Source: Hymenopellis radicata (lineage: Eukaryota > Basidiomycota > Agaricomycetes > Agaricales > Physalacriaceae). Taken from it: 64,000 nt of DNA. Positions 25,133 through 37,339 of the stretch are shown here, piece after piece (position 1 is the stretch's first letter; each line of letters starts with the position of its first letter). Where the stretch lies: NCBI GenBank assembly GCA_015501595.1, contig JADNRX010000037.1, forward strand, positions 62,001 through 126,000, in the 5' to 3' direction. The position numbers and the translations under genes are program-made. The notes beneath the pieces are model-generated. The model had not been told where the DNA came from and did no database searches. It saw nothing but the letters and a program-made list of their open reading frames with translations.

Positions 25133-25623
25133 GATGGTGGTGGAAGAATAAGGCTGACTAGGCCACGGAATTCTCAATGCAGTTGGCCTTTGTTCAGCCG
25201 TCACGTTACCACCGGTACCGTCTTTGTTGATGTCTTAGTGGGGCGAACAAAAAATTGGACTGGCAGTTAAAGAAAAGGGAATGCCATGGCATGAATCACG
25301 CAGAGAAGCGCCGTTGCCATTCCGAAGGTTGGATTCGCAATTACTGTGTGGTCAAGCAATCACAACTAAGCGAGTATCGCCGGAAGTCCATACTTAGCTG
25401 GAGATCCCTGTACTGCACGACCATTCTTGGTCATTCTTTTGCCTGCGCTGTAGTCCCACTGCACTGAATCATTTTCACTGAATGGTCTTGAAGCGAGCGG
25501 TGTCCATGACGGTGGATGTGAATTGAAAGGCTGTTGATGGCCACGTGGTCGTTCCTGTATGGCTGTGCTTGGCTGCACACTCAATGCACTCGGCCACGAG
25601 TTGACTTGCTGTTGACCACGACT
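25133..25623. other. Divergent intergenic region between F-box gene and BUD31
   Basis: Holds the promoters of two divergent genes. Frames on both strands are short or antisense to BUD31, and nothing else is recognised. Confidence 0.4.
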
Positions 25624-26280
25624 ATGCCCAAAATCAAGACGACGAGGACGAAAAAACCGCCAGAGGGCTACGAGGAAATCGAGGCTGTCTGTATGAATTA
25701 TTAATTTCCATACAGTCAGCTTATTCGCTGGACCAACAGGTGCTCGATGACTACGCCAAGAAGATGCGCGACGCCGAAAACGAGACTCACGAGGGAAAGC
25801 GACGGGCTGAGTCGCTGTGGCCCATAATGCGGATATCACACACGCGGTCGCGATACATCTACGAGCTTTACTACAAACGTGAGGCCATCTCTAAGGAACT
25901 GTACGACTGGCTGCTGAAGGAGGGTTATGCCGACGCAAAGTAGGTTACCGTCTGTTGTAGGCTGTATCGCATTGCTGATGTCCGTCTAGCTTGATTGCCA
26001 AGTGGAAGAAGACTGGTTACGAGAAACTGTGTTGTATACGGTGTATCCAGACAAGAGTGATTTCGTCTCGGTGATCAGCAGTAACGCCTGGCTAACTCCT
26101 TTCTGTTAGGATATGAATTATCAAGGCTCCACTTGTATATGTCGGGTTCCGAAAGCTCAGGTGCGGTCTGGCACAGTCGTGGAATGTGTCCATTGTGGTA
26201 AGTCCCGTGCGTGGCGCTCCAGCGGTTCCTTGGCGCTGATTACCGCTTCAGGTTGCCGTGGATGTAGTTCTGACTCGTAA
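25624..26280 (+). CDS. BUD31: Pre-mRNA splicing factor BUD31 (G10)
   Basis: Component of the spliceosomal NineTeen-related/Bact complexes. Five exons: join(25624..25686, 25740..25939, 25990..26056, 26110..26197, 26252..26280), 148 aa, the family length. Signatures: [60 protein letters not shown], and the cysteine-rich C-terminus [11 protein letters not shown]...ECVHCGCRGCSS that binds zinc. The first intron is taken from GCT|GTCTGT because this keeps [13 protein letters not shown] without an insertion; a downstream GTATGA donor would add six residues. Identity is secure. Confidence 0.95.
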
Positions 26281-26555
26281 TTCTTCGTTCTTGTAATATA
26301 TTAGACATCTCTGTATATTGTAGTATCTTCACCGCCCTCAGCGTGAGTGCATCGCGCAGTCATGGCTCCTGATCGTTGAACTGATCCCGGTCAAGAGCAA
26401 CGACTCGAATAAGGCATGATGCTCCTGTCTGACATAACCGATCATTAAGGCCACCCTTTTGCGGGTGCTATAAAGTCTCCTGGATCAGACTCCATTTCAC
26501 ATTCTTACCCCAGGGTTTCCGCGTCCTCCCATCAGCTCTGGCAGTCTCTGGTGAT

Positions 26556-29500
26556 ATGGCGGAATTTTCACGTCGCATGAGCGATGGCGAGTACGTTCGC
26601 AGTCTCGTCAGGCGGGCAGCTTCATCGCAGGTCGCTTTCTCCTCTTATCACTCTCCTGATGTCGTACTCATTTTCTCTTTTCACTTGTAGGGAGGCATTT
26701 TCAGTGGTGACAACCCTTCAGAATACAACGCGACTGATCCTATTCGTATATGGGTCATTCAAGTCGGTATGTCGCTTCCAAGACATACAGCCCATTCATC
26801 ACCGAACGCCTCGGTTTAGTGATCATCATTGCGATGACCCAGTTCCTCGCCCTCATCTTTGGCCGAATTCGTCAGCCCCGCGTTATTGCCGAAGTCATTG
26901 GAGGTGTCTTACTAGGTCCAACCGTTATGGGTCGCATACCTGGCTTCAAAAACGCCATATTCCCAGGTGCGTCTACACCGCACATACTCTTCTTTCTGTT
27001 AATTGACTTGTTTAACACTAGATGCGGCCATGCCACAATTGAATCTTACTGCGACGATCGGTCTTGTCCTTTTCCTCTTCTTAGTTGGACTGGAAATCGA
27101 CACACGTCTTATGAGAAGGAACATCAAGGCGGCAACTGCCGTTTCTGTCGCGGGTCTGCTTGTTCCACTTGGCCTGGGAGCTGCATTAGGCGTTGGAGTA
27201 TACCGCGAGTTTATCGATCCCAAGGTCAATTTTGGATATTTCGTGCTCTTTACAGCCGTCGCTGTTGGGATTACGGCTTTCCCAGTCTTATGTCGTATCC
27301 TCACGGAACTCAAGCTCTTGGATACCACTGTCGGGTGGTCGTATTGTCCGCCGGAGTTGGCAATGACGTTGTTGGATGGGTCCTGCTTGCGTTAACTGTC
27401 GCTCTTGTTAATGCGTCGACCGGGCTCGTCGCATTATACGTCCTCCTCACCAGCGTCGGCTTCGTCATATTTTTATTATTCCCCGTCAAGTGGGGATACT
27501 TATGGCTTTGCCGTCGTACAGGCAGTCTGGAGCAGGGATCACCTACCGCCCTGATGATGACCGTTACATTGTTGATGGTTTTCATCTCTGCATTCTTCAC
27601 TGATATCATTGGTGTTCATGCCATCTTCGGTGCGTCCCATTTCATTCTTTTTGCCCGGTGCTCACAGTTTTGCAGGTGGCTTTTTGGCCGGGCTCGTCAT
27701 ACCACATGATAATGGATTTGCGATCTCCTTAGTTGAGAAAATTGAAGATCTTGTGTCCATCCTTCTGCTGCCACTGGTACGTTCTAGGTTTGGCTAATTG
27801 ATCACTTGCTCATTACTCACAGTACTTTACTCTCTCCGGATTGAGGACAAATCTTGGTCTCCTGGATAACGGAGTTACATGGGGGTACACCATACTGATC
27901 TGTGTCGTGGCGTTTTTCTCGAAATTCCTTGCATGTGGAGCGGCAGCATTCGGGACAGGTTTCAACTGGCGCGAGTCTGGCGCAATTGGATCCCTCATGA
28001 GTTGCAAAGGGTCAGTAGTCCTTCACTTTTAAAGACACTCCAATAACAAGGCCTTCAGATTGGTGGAACTTATTGTGCTCAACGTTGGCCTTCAAGCAGG
28101 GGTTCTGGACACTCGAGTTTTCTCGATGTTTGTCATCCACGCCATCATCCTGACCTTCATCACGACACCGCTCACGCTGGGCTTTTATCCATCGAAATAT
28201 CGGATACACACAAAAAGTAACATGGCGAGAGATGCACCCAAGGCCGGCGGGGACAGTGAAGCTGCACCGCGACGCTCCACGTCGGAAGAAGGTTTCAAGA
28301 CACGGTTTGCAGTCGTATTGGACAAAATCGAGCAGCTTCCTGCTGCTATGACTCTGGCTCAACTTCTCCATCCCTCCACGTCCACCGAGACCTTGGTCCA
28401 AGAAGACGTTGTTTCTGACTCTGAGAAACAATCGTCGCCGCACTCCGTCGGTTCCGTGCCAAAGGTCTCATCCGCCTCCTCCTCCAGGATTTCCATCGAT
28501 GCTCTTCGTCTGATTGAACTCACCAATCGAACATCCGCGGTTCTCAAATCGACGGAATCAACTTCCCTTTTACAGACCGATTCCATTATCTCAATCTTCC
28601 GAACGTTCGGACAGCTTAACAAGCTGATCATCTCAGCCGCGCTATCGGTTATCCCATACGACGAGTTCCCCACCGCGATCTCCACTCATGTATCGGAAAC
28701 CGAGACGGACATGGTGATTCTGCCGTGGTCTCGTGGGACGGGCGCTACTTCCACTGTCGAAGAAGATGCGGGTAAGATCGGCGGCGCGCGCAACCCATTC
28801 GATGGTATCTTCAACAAGTCGAATACGCAGCCGCAGGATCAGACCAGCTCCGTTGTATATGCCGAGTTCATCCGCCGAGTGTTCTTGAGCTGTCCTAGCG
28901 ATGTGGCGTTATTCGTGGACCGGGGATCTAATCTCACTACCGTTAATCAACAGTTAGTCTTGCCGTTCTTTGGTGGTCCCGATGACCGGCTGGCACTATC
29001 CTTCCTGGTGCAACTTTGCATCAATCCCGATGTGAAGGCGACTGTGGTATGGGTGGTGAAAACCGACACACCGTTGACACCACGCTCCAGCTCTGGCGAT
29101 GACCTAAAGAAGCTGCAGGTTCCCGATACCGTATTGAGTCCCACAGGTCGTTCACAGACGGTTTACCATGTGAGTTGTATTTCTTGTCCTTACGGGATCG
29201 CGTAAACTAATGCTTTTCGGTTAGACCGTCGCTGCTGCTGATACAGTTTACGGCAACCAGAATACTGAGATACGCCTTGCATCCGATACTGCTGACAATA
29301 TCATATGGGATCGCTACACACGGAACTCGACAACATATGCCCATAGTTCCGCAGTCCTCTCGGCACTTTCACGGATAACGTTCATGAGGCAGGATGCCTT
29401 TGAGCCCTTGCACCATGTTCTGGATCTGGTCAACGGGGAAGTATCCCAGTGTGGTCGGAATGTTATCGTTGTGACTGGACGCTCGAGGCGGATGGCGACT

Positions 29501-29662
29501 GAGAATCACGCACCAGAGTTGGGGCGAATCCTGGCGGAGAAGGGATTCTCGATTGGGTCGAGTGTCTCCAAGACTGTTGGCAGTGTAGGTGCTGCTCTTG
29601 TCGCGGATGGAACGGCGGCGAGTCTATTGGTTGTGCAGGCTGCTGCTACTCACGCGAACTGA
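26556..29662 (+). CDS. KHA1: K+/H+ antiporter of the KHA1/CPA2 family, with one-base frame break
   Basis: Endomembrane monovalent cation/proton exchanger. Exons: 26556..26630, 26691..26766, 26820..26966, 27022..27629, 27676..27776, 27823..28010, 28059..29169, 29225..29662; the sum is 2744 nt, one short of a multiple of three (about 914 aa if continuous). Motifs: [106 protein letters not shown]. Twelve or so helices are followed by a cytosolic tail of over 400 aa. At 27330-27345 the frame shifts between TTVG and VVVLSAGV inside a G run (cGGGtgg); neither flanking part is otherwise damaged. This may be a sequencing slip or a recent null allele. Confidence 0.9.
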
Positions 29663-30004
29663 ATGATTGAGGACATGATGATACCAATGTAGTCAATGGC
29701 ATTTAACGATTGTTTATTTGTGATATTTTATAATGTACGCTATGTACCGTACTCGTATAGTTGACTTTGTGACTCGCCTCACGTTCTGAGTGGTTTACAA
29801 GCGCGCAGGCAAATAAGACCATCTCGTGCTGCCACGTGGTGTCCAAACGCGACGTCGAGTAATTGTTCGCGAACTGAATCACACTCTGCTTCACGCCATC
29901 GGGCTCGCCTCGTTGCCCATACAAATTGTCTGCTTATTTTTATCGCACACCTCTGCCCATCAATCAGTCTTCGACTCCTGTTAGGCTGACCAGGTCTGAC
30001 CGCG
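29663..30004. other. Intergenic stretch between KHA1 and the HVA22-like gene
   Basis: 3' region of KHA1 (AT-rich near 29700-29740) and promoter of the next gene. Antisense frames lack any motif. Confidence 0.4.
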
Positions 30005-31911
30005 ATGCCTGTCTTCGTGCATGGGCTCCGGCTGGCACTGCTCTTCCAGAACACATTCGACACCTTCAAGACCCTCAAGGTGCCCCCACCGTCCCGCTCA
30101 TCGCGCAGCAATGGCCAGCCCAGCAAGAATGCGATGGCCAAGCGCAAACGGGATATGAAGGGTTGTCTTGCCGTTTGGATGGTTTGGGTACGAGGGACTC
30201 GGCACTTGCCTTTGAATATTTGACTTACATTTGAATTCTAGTGCTGCCTATTGGTTTACGAACGAAATATTGAACGACTCGTGTCACTATTTATCCCTTT
30301 CTACGACGAAGTGAAAGCTCTATTGCTTCTATTCTTTCTATTTACTCGCGCAAGAGTAAGTCATGCACAGGCGCCAGTTTCTCCTCATGTCTGATAAATG
30401 AATACAGGGCGCCGAACCTATCTATCTCCATGTCATACGACCGCTTGTCAAGCCATACACTGCAACTTTGGATGCACTATTGGACGTGGCCCGAATGTTC
30501 GGCGATATACTGTTTGTTCTCGCATCCTACCCCATTCGTGCCATTGCATCTTGGATCCCATGGGCAGGCCTTGACGGTCAATTCAGTTCTCAGCGCGCTT
30601 CTTCTACATTCCAGCCTAATCACGCTTCGTTCGATACAACAAGCGCTGATCCCCAGCTTGTTGATTCTAGAGCTAGGGGTGATGACTCTCGAGGCAGTAT
30701 GTTTGCGGAAAGTCGAACCCAAGGACCTCAGAGTCGCGGTTGTCCAGCCGAATCATCCTCCTCGTCTTTAGATCCGGCCATGCCAAGCTCTGCGGCCAGT
30801 CTTTCAGCGACATTGCAGTACCAAATCTGGCATCCACCTGCATCTTCTTACGATGACCCCGATGGAGTTCCCTCGTCCGGAATTCAGACCGTCACGCACA
30901 TCGAGTCCCACGACTCTGTGCAAGAAATGCACACGGAGGAATGGAGGAAGTACCCCGATTTCCCATCAGCGTATCCTCCGACACCCATCGCCCCGACACG
31001 TAACCTTCCTCCCTTCCAACTAGGGGGTAAACTCCTTCGTCGCAATTTAGCTCTATCCAAGAAGCTGACGAAGAAGAACCTTCGCTTCCACCCGTGCAGG
31101 TTTTTGACCAGTCGCTCCTGACATCCCGAGTGCCCTTGAACCCAGGCCTCGCTGATAGCTTGAGCGACAATGTCAATACATTTAGGGTTCACAGCGAAAT
31201 TTCTCCGAAGGTTTCCCAATAGCGGTCGATGGGGATGTCTCTGTGAGTGACGACGACCTCTATGACGAAGAAGACGAGTTTGACAAAACGTTACGAACTC
31301 CTGCTCCTCATTTCGGCACTTTTGCTTCACCATCCAGCGTAGCCTCTCCTTTATCCGCGCTTAACTTTGCTTCTGGGCTGTCTTCACCAACAGCTTTGTC
31401 TAATACTTTTTCCACGACCACCACGACAGCTGACGAGCAGTCGTCCCTCGCCACTCCCATGGACACTGAATTGTCATCTTCCGAAACGATTGAACCTTTT
31501 AATTCCCCTGCCGCACCACCAGGGCGTATCCGCAAACGTGCACTTCCTCGGAGTTTCTCTCCAGAAAAGAAGCGAAAGGCTCGGACGCGTATGTCCCCCG
31601 TGAAAAAGCGCACAGTTGTAAAACGCCCTCTGATCCAACCCAGAGTGGGGGCAGTACCACGGAGGAAAGCGATGAGGAGTCAGCCCACGTCTACCGGTCC
31701 ATCTGAAGCATCGTCTACTACTGCTTCTGATGACGATGACGATGAAGGAGGCGATACCGCAAGTACTAGCAGTAGCATCGGAGATCAGCCGGTTCGACCG
31801 GCGGTGAAGAAGCGAAAAGTGTTCGTACCAAATGCTACGGGTAAAGCAGCGCCTCTCGCCGTTCCCACGCGGAGCTCCTCTAGGCTTGCCGCCACAGTTC
31901 GGAAGCAATAA
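30005..31911 (+). CDS. TB2/DP1/HVA22 (REEP/Yop1-like) ER membrane protein with long tail
   Basis: ER-shaping family protein. Five exons: join(30005..30187, 30242..30355, 30408..30999, 31062..31129, 31186..31911), 560 aa. The HVA22 domain spans about residues 5-150: TFKTLK..., the CLAVWMVWCCLLVYERNIER segment, FIPFYDEVKALLLLFFLFTR, and GAEPIYLHVIRPLVKPY, with hydrophobic hairpins. The rest is a disordered Ser/Thr/Pro-rich tail with acidic (DDDLYDEEDEFD) and nuclear-localisation-like basic clusters (SPEKKRKARTRMSPVKKR). The two 3' introns (31000..31061, 31130..31185) were placed to keep the frame; other splice choices leave stops. The long, basic tail is unusual for REEP/Yop1 proteins. Confidence 0.82.
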
Positions 31912-33731
31912 TCGTTCAGTTGGGCTAGGGAAATGAAATCTCGTCTTCTATCTTCCGTTTTTCTGTATCTATAGGTCTAGCCATATTACACACATCATCA
32001 TTACGGACATACATACGCATTATATACATCATTCTGGGAAGTACGTGCAGACACAGGCGCTTGTAAAGAGCTAAGGAACGGCTCTTATTTTACGCATGGC
32101 AGAGTTTCTTCGAATAACATAATACCAGTACGGCCTGTTTGCGTCATTGCGTTCGTATCGCGACTGCAAGTCCCTTCCAGCTGTTGCGTGTGATCCACGA
32201 GGCTACATGTCGTAGCTGTGATTCTTACAGGGCGTAGCGCAGAGGATCTCAACGGCAAATCTTTAGTAGTTACTCTTGTTTGTGTGGCCGTTGCTTCTCT
32301 TTGATGCCCAATCCACGTTGTAAGCGGTGTGGCGCAATACAAATCATCACGCGTCCTTGGTGCAGCAAAGTCAAAAGAAATGCCGGCGTACGAGTTTTGC
32401 AATCGATGACCTCAAGGCTATGTTGCGAATAAATTCTCTCAGCTATCTCGATTGTGTGTCCCGAATTTCTAGAACTCGCCCCCGCTTCATATCGATTCCA
32501 CTACGCCACAGCTTCATAAGAGTCATGCAGGGTAGAGTTTAATTGCAGCGGCTACAAGAAATATGCGATGACCGCTTGACAGGGTTGTAGCCATGCGAGT
32601 GGGAGGGAGGACTCGGAGCAATATCAGTGCCACACTACGGTCTCGGTCGCTGAAAACGCCCCTCCATGAAGGACGGGCGTCTATACAATAGCAGGTTGGA
32701 AGTGTGACAATCAGATGTATTGAAGCGCTACGAGTATTTCACCCCTGGAGGCAGAGAATATGCGCCAATAGTAAATTGCGCCACTGGTCTAAAAGTGGAC
32801 AGGTACTTGTCTAGATGTAAGCTAAAGATCTGGATCACGGACGTAATAGAATCTATGTATCAAAATGGCTATGCCAGGGTCCAGAGCTTCTTCAGACTGT
32901 GCGGCGTAGAATAATACTCGGTTTCTCAAAATGGTATGCAGTCACGCTTTTTCGGACGGTGCACCGGATCATTCTGGACTTAGCACCGTTCGTTTATTGG
33001 CCATTCATCAATTGATTCCACGTTAAATCACTATCGTTGGCTGACAGGCCCTCGTTCGGTGCTAATGCGCATTTGGACTCGTCGAGAGCCTGGTCCAAGC
33101 GCACTCAACCCCATCTAGTAAGGCCAGCACGAGGTAAACACGTGATCGTATGTCATGACACCTTGATAACGCCGCGAAGTCCGCTTTCCAGGGATCAATC
33201 AAACCCTGGCTACGTACTGTGTGCTATCATCCCCACACCACACAAATCTCGTACAGTCCGCGTCCCTTTGAGTCAGGCCTCGTTTTCAACGCGTGCGCGA
33301 TCATGGCGCCGCACTTTAAAGCAACGCGTCTGATGGGGGAGGGATATCTGAATCCGCCTCGACGCAATTCTCTCTGCGAACATGCCTGTCCACCGGAATA
33401 CATCCAGGAATAAGAAAGAGCGACTTCGTGTCCTTGTAACTCCGAAACTGGTGAGGCTGTTCTGTCTTTTTTGTCTATATAAAATGTTCACGTTTTCTCA
33501 GCTGAGGGTTGTAACTGCCCGATTCCAGCGAACGCAAACGCCCTCGTAGTCTTGCGGAGCTCGAGATATACAATATACCAAGGTCCTCAACCTCGTCAAC
33601 TTCGGGAAAACCCCCCGTCTCAGTATGTTGCAAATTTTCTTCTCGCCGTAATGTTCACTGACCAGATATAGAGAGCGCGATTTGCACCGCCACATGCACA
33701 GCCGCCCCCCAAGGGACCTTCAGAGGGCACA
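31912..33731. other. 1.8-kb stretch without a supported gene
   Basis: Short frames (the longest near 32085-32402 minus and 33037-33333 plus) have no motif, no splice chain and no composition like the neighbouring genes. I also looked for tRNA-like and repeat structure and found none. It may hold a long 3' UTR, regulatory DNA or an unrecognised non-coding transcript. Confidence 0.4.
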
Positions 33732-34589
33732 ATGTCCTCTTTCCAGGTTGAAATTAACGAAGTAGACCGCACCGAGACTACCCATGAAACAGCCAGTTCG
33801 GTGGAGGTGTTCACCCCGACTAAACCAAGTCAGGAACAAGCTGCAGTCGGGAGAGCTGGACGGCGGCGTCGCTCCCCTTATAGCCCTCCACCGCACCCTC
33901 CTCCCCCCTCCCCTTTCAGCAGTTCGTCGTCTTCGCCTCCAGCCTATGATGACAACAGGCGTCCGATACTTATGCCGTCTCCTCATCGTCCGACGGCGTT
34001 CCCTTCTGTCAGTGAATATCCCTCACACTATCCTAGTACTCCGCAAGGATCTCCTGGCAGACCACTGCCGCTCTCATCCATTGCTCCCAACTCCCCAGTG
34101 CCGCCTGTTACATATCCATCCTCTTTGTCGCCTCACAATCACTACTCGTCCTCTTATTATGGCAGTATTAGCTCGGATACTACGCTGTCGAGTCCTTTCA
34201 ATTACAGTCAAAGATCCTTTGGTAGCGACTCCATTGGCTCTCAGAATCCTTCCCCCGCTACGCTACCTGCCTTGTCGTTCAGCGACGATAGTCCCGCACC
34301 TAGTGCTTTTCTCCCCCTCTACGATCTGAACCCGAACAATTTCGTCGAGCAACCTTCCGCCGTTGGTCCCCTTGGCGAGTTTCTGCTCGACTTTCCAACT
34401 CAAAATTCGGTTCCCCAAGAAGTGTTCTATCATGGGGATGATTTTCTTTCGACGTATGGTCCATATGGGCAGTCTTCGAGTCTGCGGCACGCCGTGGATC
34501 CTCCTGACGCCGTACTTCTTGGGAACACCTCTACCCATCACAATTGGAGCTCAGCATTGTTCAGGCATCCACACCAAGGATATCCTTAA
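33732..34589 (+). CDS. Ser/Pro/Tyr-rich low-complexity protein
   Basis: Single-exon frame of 285 aa starting MSSFQVEINEVDRTETTHET. It has a basic cluster GRRRRSPYSPPP, then poly-Ser/Pro tracts and repeated SS-Y-S-P-type motifs, and an acidic, aromatic C-terminal part (GEFLLDFPTQNSVP, FYHGDDFLSTYGPYGQ). There are no domains, signal peptide or membrane segments. The composition suggests an intrinsically disordered protein, perhaps transcriptional. The frame is long and its amino-acid use is unlike chance frames, so it is probably a real gene, but the function is unknown. Confidence 0.6.
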   Translation: MSSFQVEINEVDRTETTHETASSVEVFTPTKPSQEQAAVGRAGRRRRSPYSPPPHPPPPSPFSSSSSSPPAYDDNRRPILMPSPHRPTAFPSVSEYPSHYPSTPQGSPGRPLPLSSIAPNSPVPPVTYPSSLSPHNHYSSSYYGSISSDTTLSSPFNYSQRSFGSDSIGSQNPSPATLPALSFSDDSPAPSAFLPLYDLNPNNFVEQPSAVGPLGEFLLDFPTQNSVPQEVFYHGDDFLSTYGPYGQSSSLRHAVDPPDAVLLGNTSTHHNWSSALFRHPHQGYP

Positions 34590-34877
34590 CGTGATAGCGC
34601 CCACTGTGTATTCTACATTTCTAAAGTATCGTTGACCTCTATTTCAAGGCCTTGCCTAGTTGCTTAGTTAGCTGTCCTAAAGTTATGCGCTGCATCCCTA
34701 TCCCGTTGTTTCCTTACCAACGCTTCCTCTTCTATTTCGTTCTGTATCGTATGCGCTGTACTCGTCAATAGTTTCCTCAATCTCAGTCCTTCTTCCTCAA
34801 CGCGAAGTAGTAATAGTGGTGACCTAATAGGCCCAGGTAACAAAATACAGCCAAATTGAACTCTCCTCCGAACCGTC
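34590..34877. other. Intergenic stretch upstream of NDUFA1
   Basis: 288 bases holding the 3' region of the Ser/Pro-rich gene and the promoter of NDUFA1. Nothing else is seen. Confidence 0.4.
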
Positions 34878-35300
34878 ATGCCTACACCATGGGAGGCGCT
34901 GCTTCCGTTCGGTAATCCCGCCCTTTTGGACGTTGTGGACCGACTGATTTGACATTGCTCTCTATGCAGCACTTGTGACGGTCATGTTTGGGGCAGGCGG
35001 AACCCTGCTTAATATTTCCCAGCGCGCAAAGAATCAGTGGAAGGTTGGCCAACTTTGCCTACCGAAATGACTGTCCTGACCATGGAGCAGCCTCCTCGCT
35101 ATGATATTGACTCTTGGGATGCAGTAATGATGAAGAGAGATAAGCTGTTAACTGGGCACGCACGAGGACAAGTAGTCAGTCAAGCTCCATCCCTCAGTTG
35201 CACTCTTCGAACGCGCTCACCCTTATTCTAGGATGATCCAATAAGGCCGTCCGGAAGCAACATTGCCCAGCAGTTAGGACTTCTAGACGATGAATCGTAA
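34878..35300 (+). CDS. NDUFA1: Mitochondrial complex I subunit NDUFA1 (MWFE)
   Basis: Accessory single-pass membrane subunit of NADH:ubiquinone oxidoreductase in the inner mitochondrial membrane. Four small exons: join(34878..34911, 34970..35043, 35091..35171, 35232..35300), 85 aa, close to the fungal family size. The start MPTPWEALLPFALVTVMFGA is the MWFE-type N-terminus and transmembrane helix. It continues RAKNQWKPPRYDIDSWDAVMMKRDKLLTGHARGQ, where the family pattern is D-W-D-MM-RD-RLTG-RGQ. Because every exon is short, no long open frame reveals this gene; it was found by joining GT-AG boundaries. Confidence 0.88.
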
Positions 35301-35702
35301 TCTATTTTCTTCCCCACTTCCCATGCCATGTCACGTTGCAATGAAGACAATGCGAATGGATTAAAGATAAGTAATAACACGAGAACTCCGACCGGAAGCC
35401 CAGTTGGAAGGAGAATCGTTCTCTATATCAGACCTTCAATGCAATGGAGCTTCGGAAACGGCTCTCCATCGGTAGCAACAGATACGACGAACAACTGGAT
35501 TGGCCTGCTATCAAGTATCAAGCAGCGATAGTGTCTGATATTTGAGCCGTCATACGACTGTCAGTGTTATCCTTCCTTCTAGCGCTGGTTTGCGGACTCT
35601 GTACTAGTTATCGCCAGTAGGCAATGGTCATATTGGCAGCTATCTCTGGCCGTGGTTGGTATAAAGCTTCAAGAACGCTGTTGGCACTCCAGCGTTCCAG
35701 TC
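35301..35702. other. Intergenic stretch between NDUFA1 and the 2OG oxygenase
   Basis: 3' region of NDUFA1 and promoter of the oxygenase gene. No gene is seen. Confidence 0.4.
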
Positions 35703-37339
35703 ATGGCTACCTCTCTTCTGACCAAACTCTATGAGTACTTCTTCGCGCCGGCTGTAGCTGACCCGCCGCTTTATGAGTTCCCTGCTGGCACCAACGAAGA
35801 CTGTATGTCACTTTTTCTTCGCGCTGTTGTCAGACTGACGCGTTATTCAGTGGAATACGCTGATCTTGCTATCATCGACTTATCCAAGGCTTCGACCGAG
35901 CAAGGACGAATCGAACTCACAGAACAAGTCTGTCGCGCTATGCATGAAACTGGGTTATTCAAGTTTGACTACATCAATTGTATCTCCTTGCCTTACCGTC
36001 ATCAGGTTCTTCTACGTTGTCAACCACGGATATAGCACTGAACAGGTTACTTCACCTCACCCTCATTGCATATGCGGCTTAATGAAGATTATGTAGACGC
36101 GGCGAATTTTCTCCATCGCGAACATGACGTTCGATGATGTTGACGACAATGAGAAGACTAAATATCAAGCCAAGGCGCCCGATGTCTATCAAGGGTATAA
36201 GCCGAAGCAGACATGGGTGAGATTGCTCGCATTTTGATGCATTCTTTCGCTCACAGATACTGCAGCTAATCAATAACGGTGTTCGGGACCAGATTGAGCA
36301 TTACAATAGTACGGTTCCCAGTTTTGTTTCCTCTGTTTTCGCTTACTCTCCGCCACTAGTCAACAAGAACGTCTATGAGCAAGAACACCCAGCGATTCTT
36401 CGTCCGTATCTGAAGCATATGGATGACTTCGTGCGCCATAATCACATGAACATTGTCCATCCTATCCTCCGGTTCGTGATTCATGTACCGAACGACTGAA
36501 GACGTGTTAACGTAAATTTCAACAGCATCCTAGCGCGTGGTTTGGGGCTTCCTGAGGAGACTCTAGTTAAGCAACATCAGTTCGATGCTCGCGGCGAATC
36601 ATCAGGTCAGTGCTGTTCCATTCCGTTATCAGACATGAATTAAAACGCGTTTTCAGTGAGGTTCATGAAATAGTTGGTATCTGATAAGCAAATTTAGAGC
36701 TGCCGTTGATTCATTTCATAGCTACAACCGCACTAAGGACGAAGAGGAGAAAACGAAGAACGTCTGGTTGAAAGGCCATCACGGTACTTATTTTTTGAAT
36801 GGTAATGTGCTTCTCTTCTGATGATTTCCCACAGACATTGGCAGTGTGACTATCTTGTGGTCCCAGCCTGTCGGCGGTCTGCAGATTCTATCGCCTGATG
36901 GCAAATGGAGATGGGTCAAACATCTCGATAATGCTCTCGTTAGTCGAGGTTGTTATCAGTTACCCCTCTTTCAAACTGACATTCGTGGAAGGTTGTCAAT
37001 GCAGGAGACGGGATTGACTTCTTGTGTGGAGGATATTATCCGCCGACTCGTCATCGCGTCATTCAACCACCGAAGGACCAACACCATATCGACAGGCTTG
37101 GCCTCTTCTATTTCAGCTATGCAGACGACGATGTCGAATTGCGCCCTCACGCGGAGAGTCCTGTGTTGCAGCAAATTGGTATCAAGCATCTTGTTGCGCC
37201 GGGGGAAGCTTTCCCTACGATGCAACAGTGGAGGAAAGGACGCGTCGGCTCTTATGGAAAGACCGTTCTCCAGGAAGGCAAAGATAAGGGCGTAGAGGAG
37301 GAACTTGTGTGCGGTGTTGTGGTCAAGCATTACAATTGA
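35703..37339 (+). CDS. 2-oxoglutarate/Fe(II)-dependent oxygenase (isopenicillin N synthase-like)
   Basis: Non-haem iron oxygenase of the 2OG-Fe(II) superfamily with a DIOX_N-type N-terminus. Eleven exons: 35703..35802, 35851..35953, 36006..36045, 36097..36216, 36266..36308, 36360..36471, 36526..36605, 36657..36672, 36722..36783, 36835..36938, 36992..37339; 375 aa, phases all consistent. N-terminal part: LEYADLAIIDLSKAS and ETGFFYVVNHGYSTEQ. Iron ligands: H and D in KGHHDIGSVTILW, and the distal His in YYPPTRHRVIQPP, followed by the Arg-x-Ser-type region RLGLFYFSYA. Two exons are only 16 and 40 nt. The substrate is unknown; relatives act in gibberellin-like, alkaloid or peptide metabolism. A decayed tandem copy lies 0.7 kb downstream. 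Confidence 0.88.
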
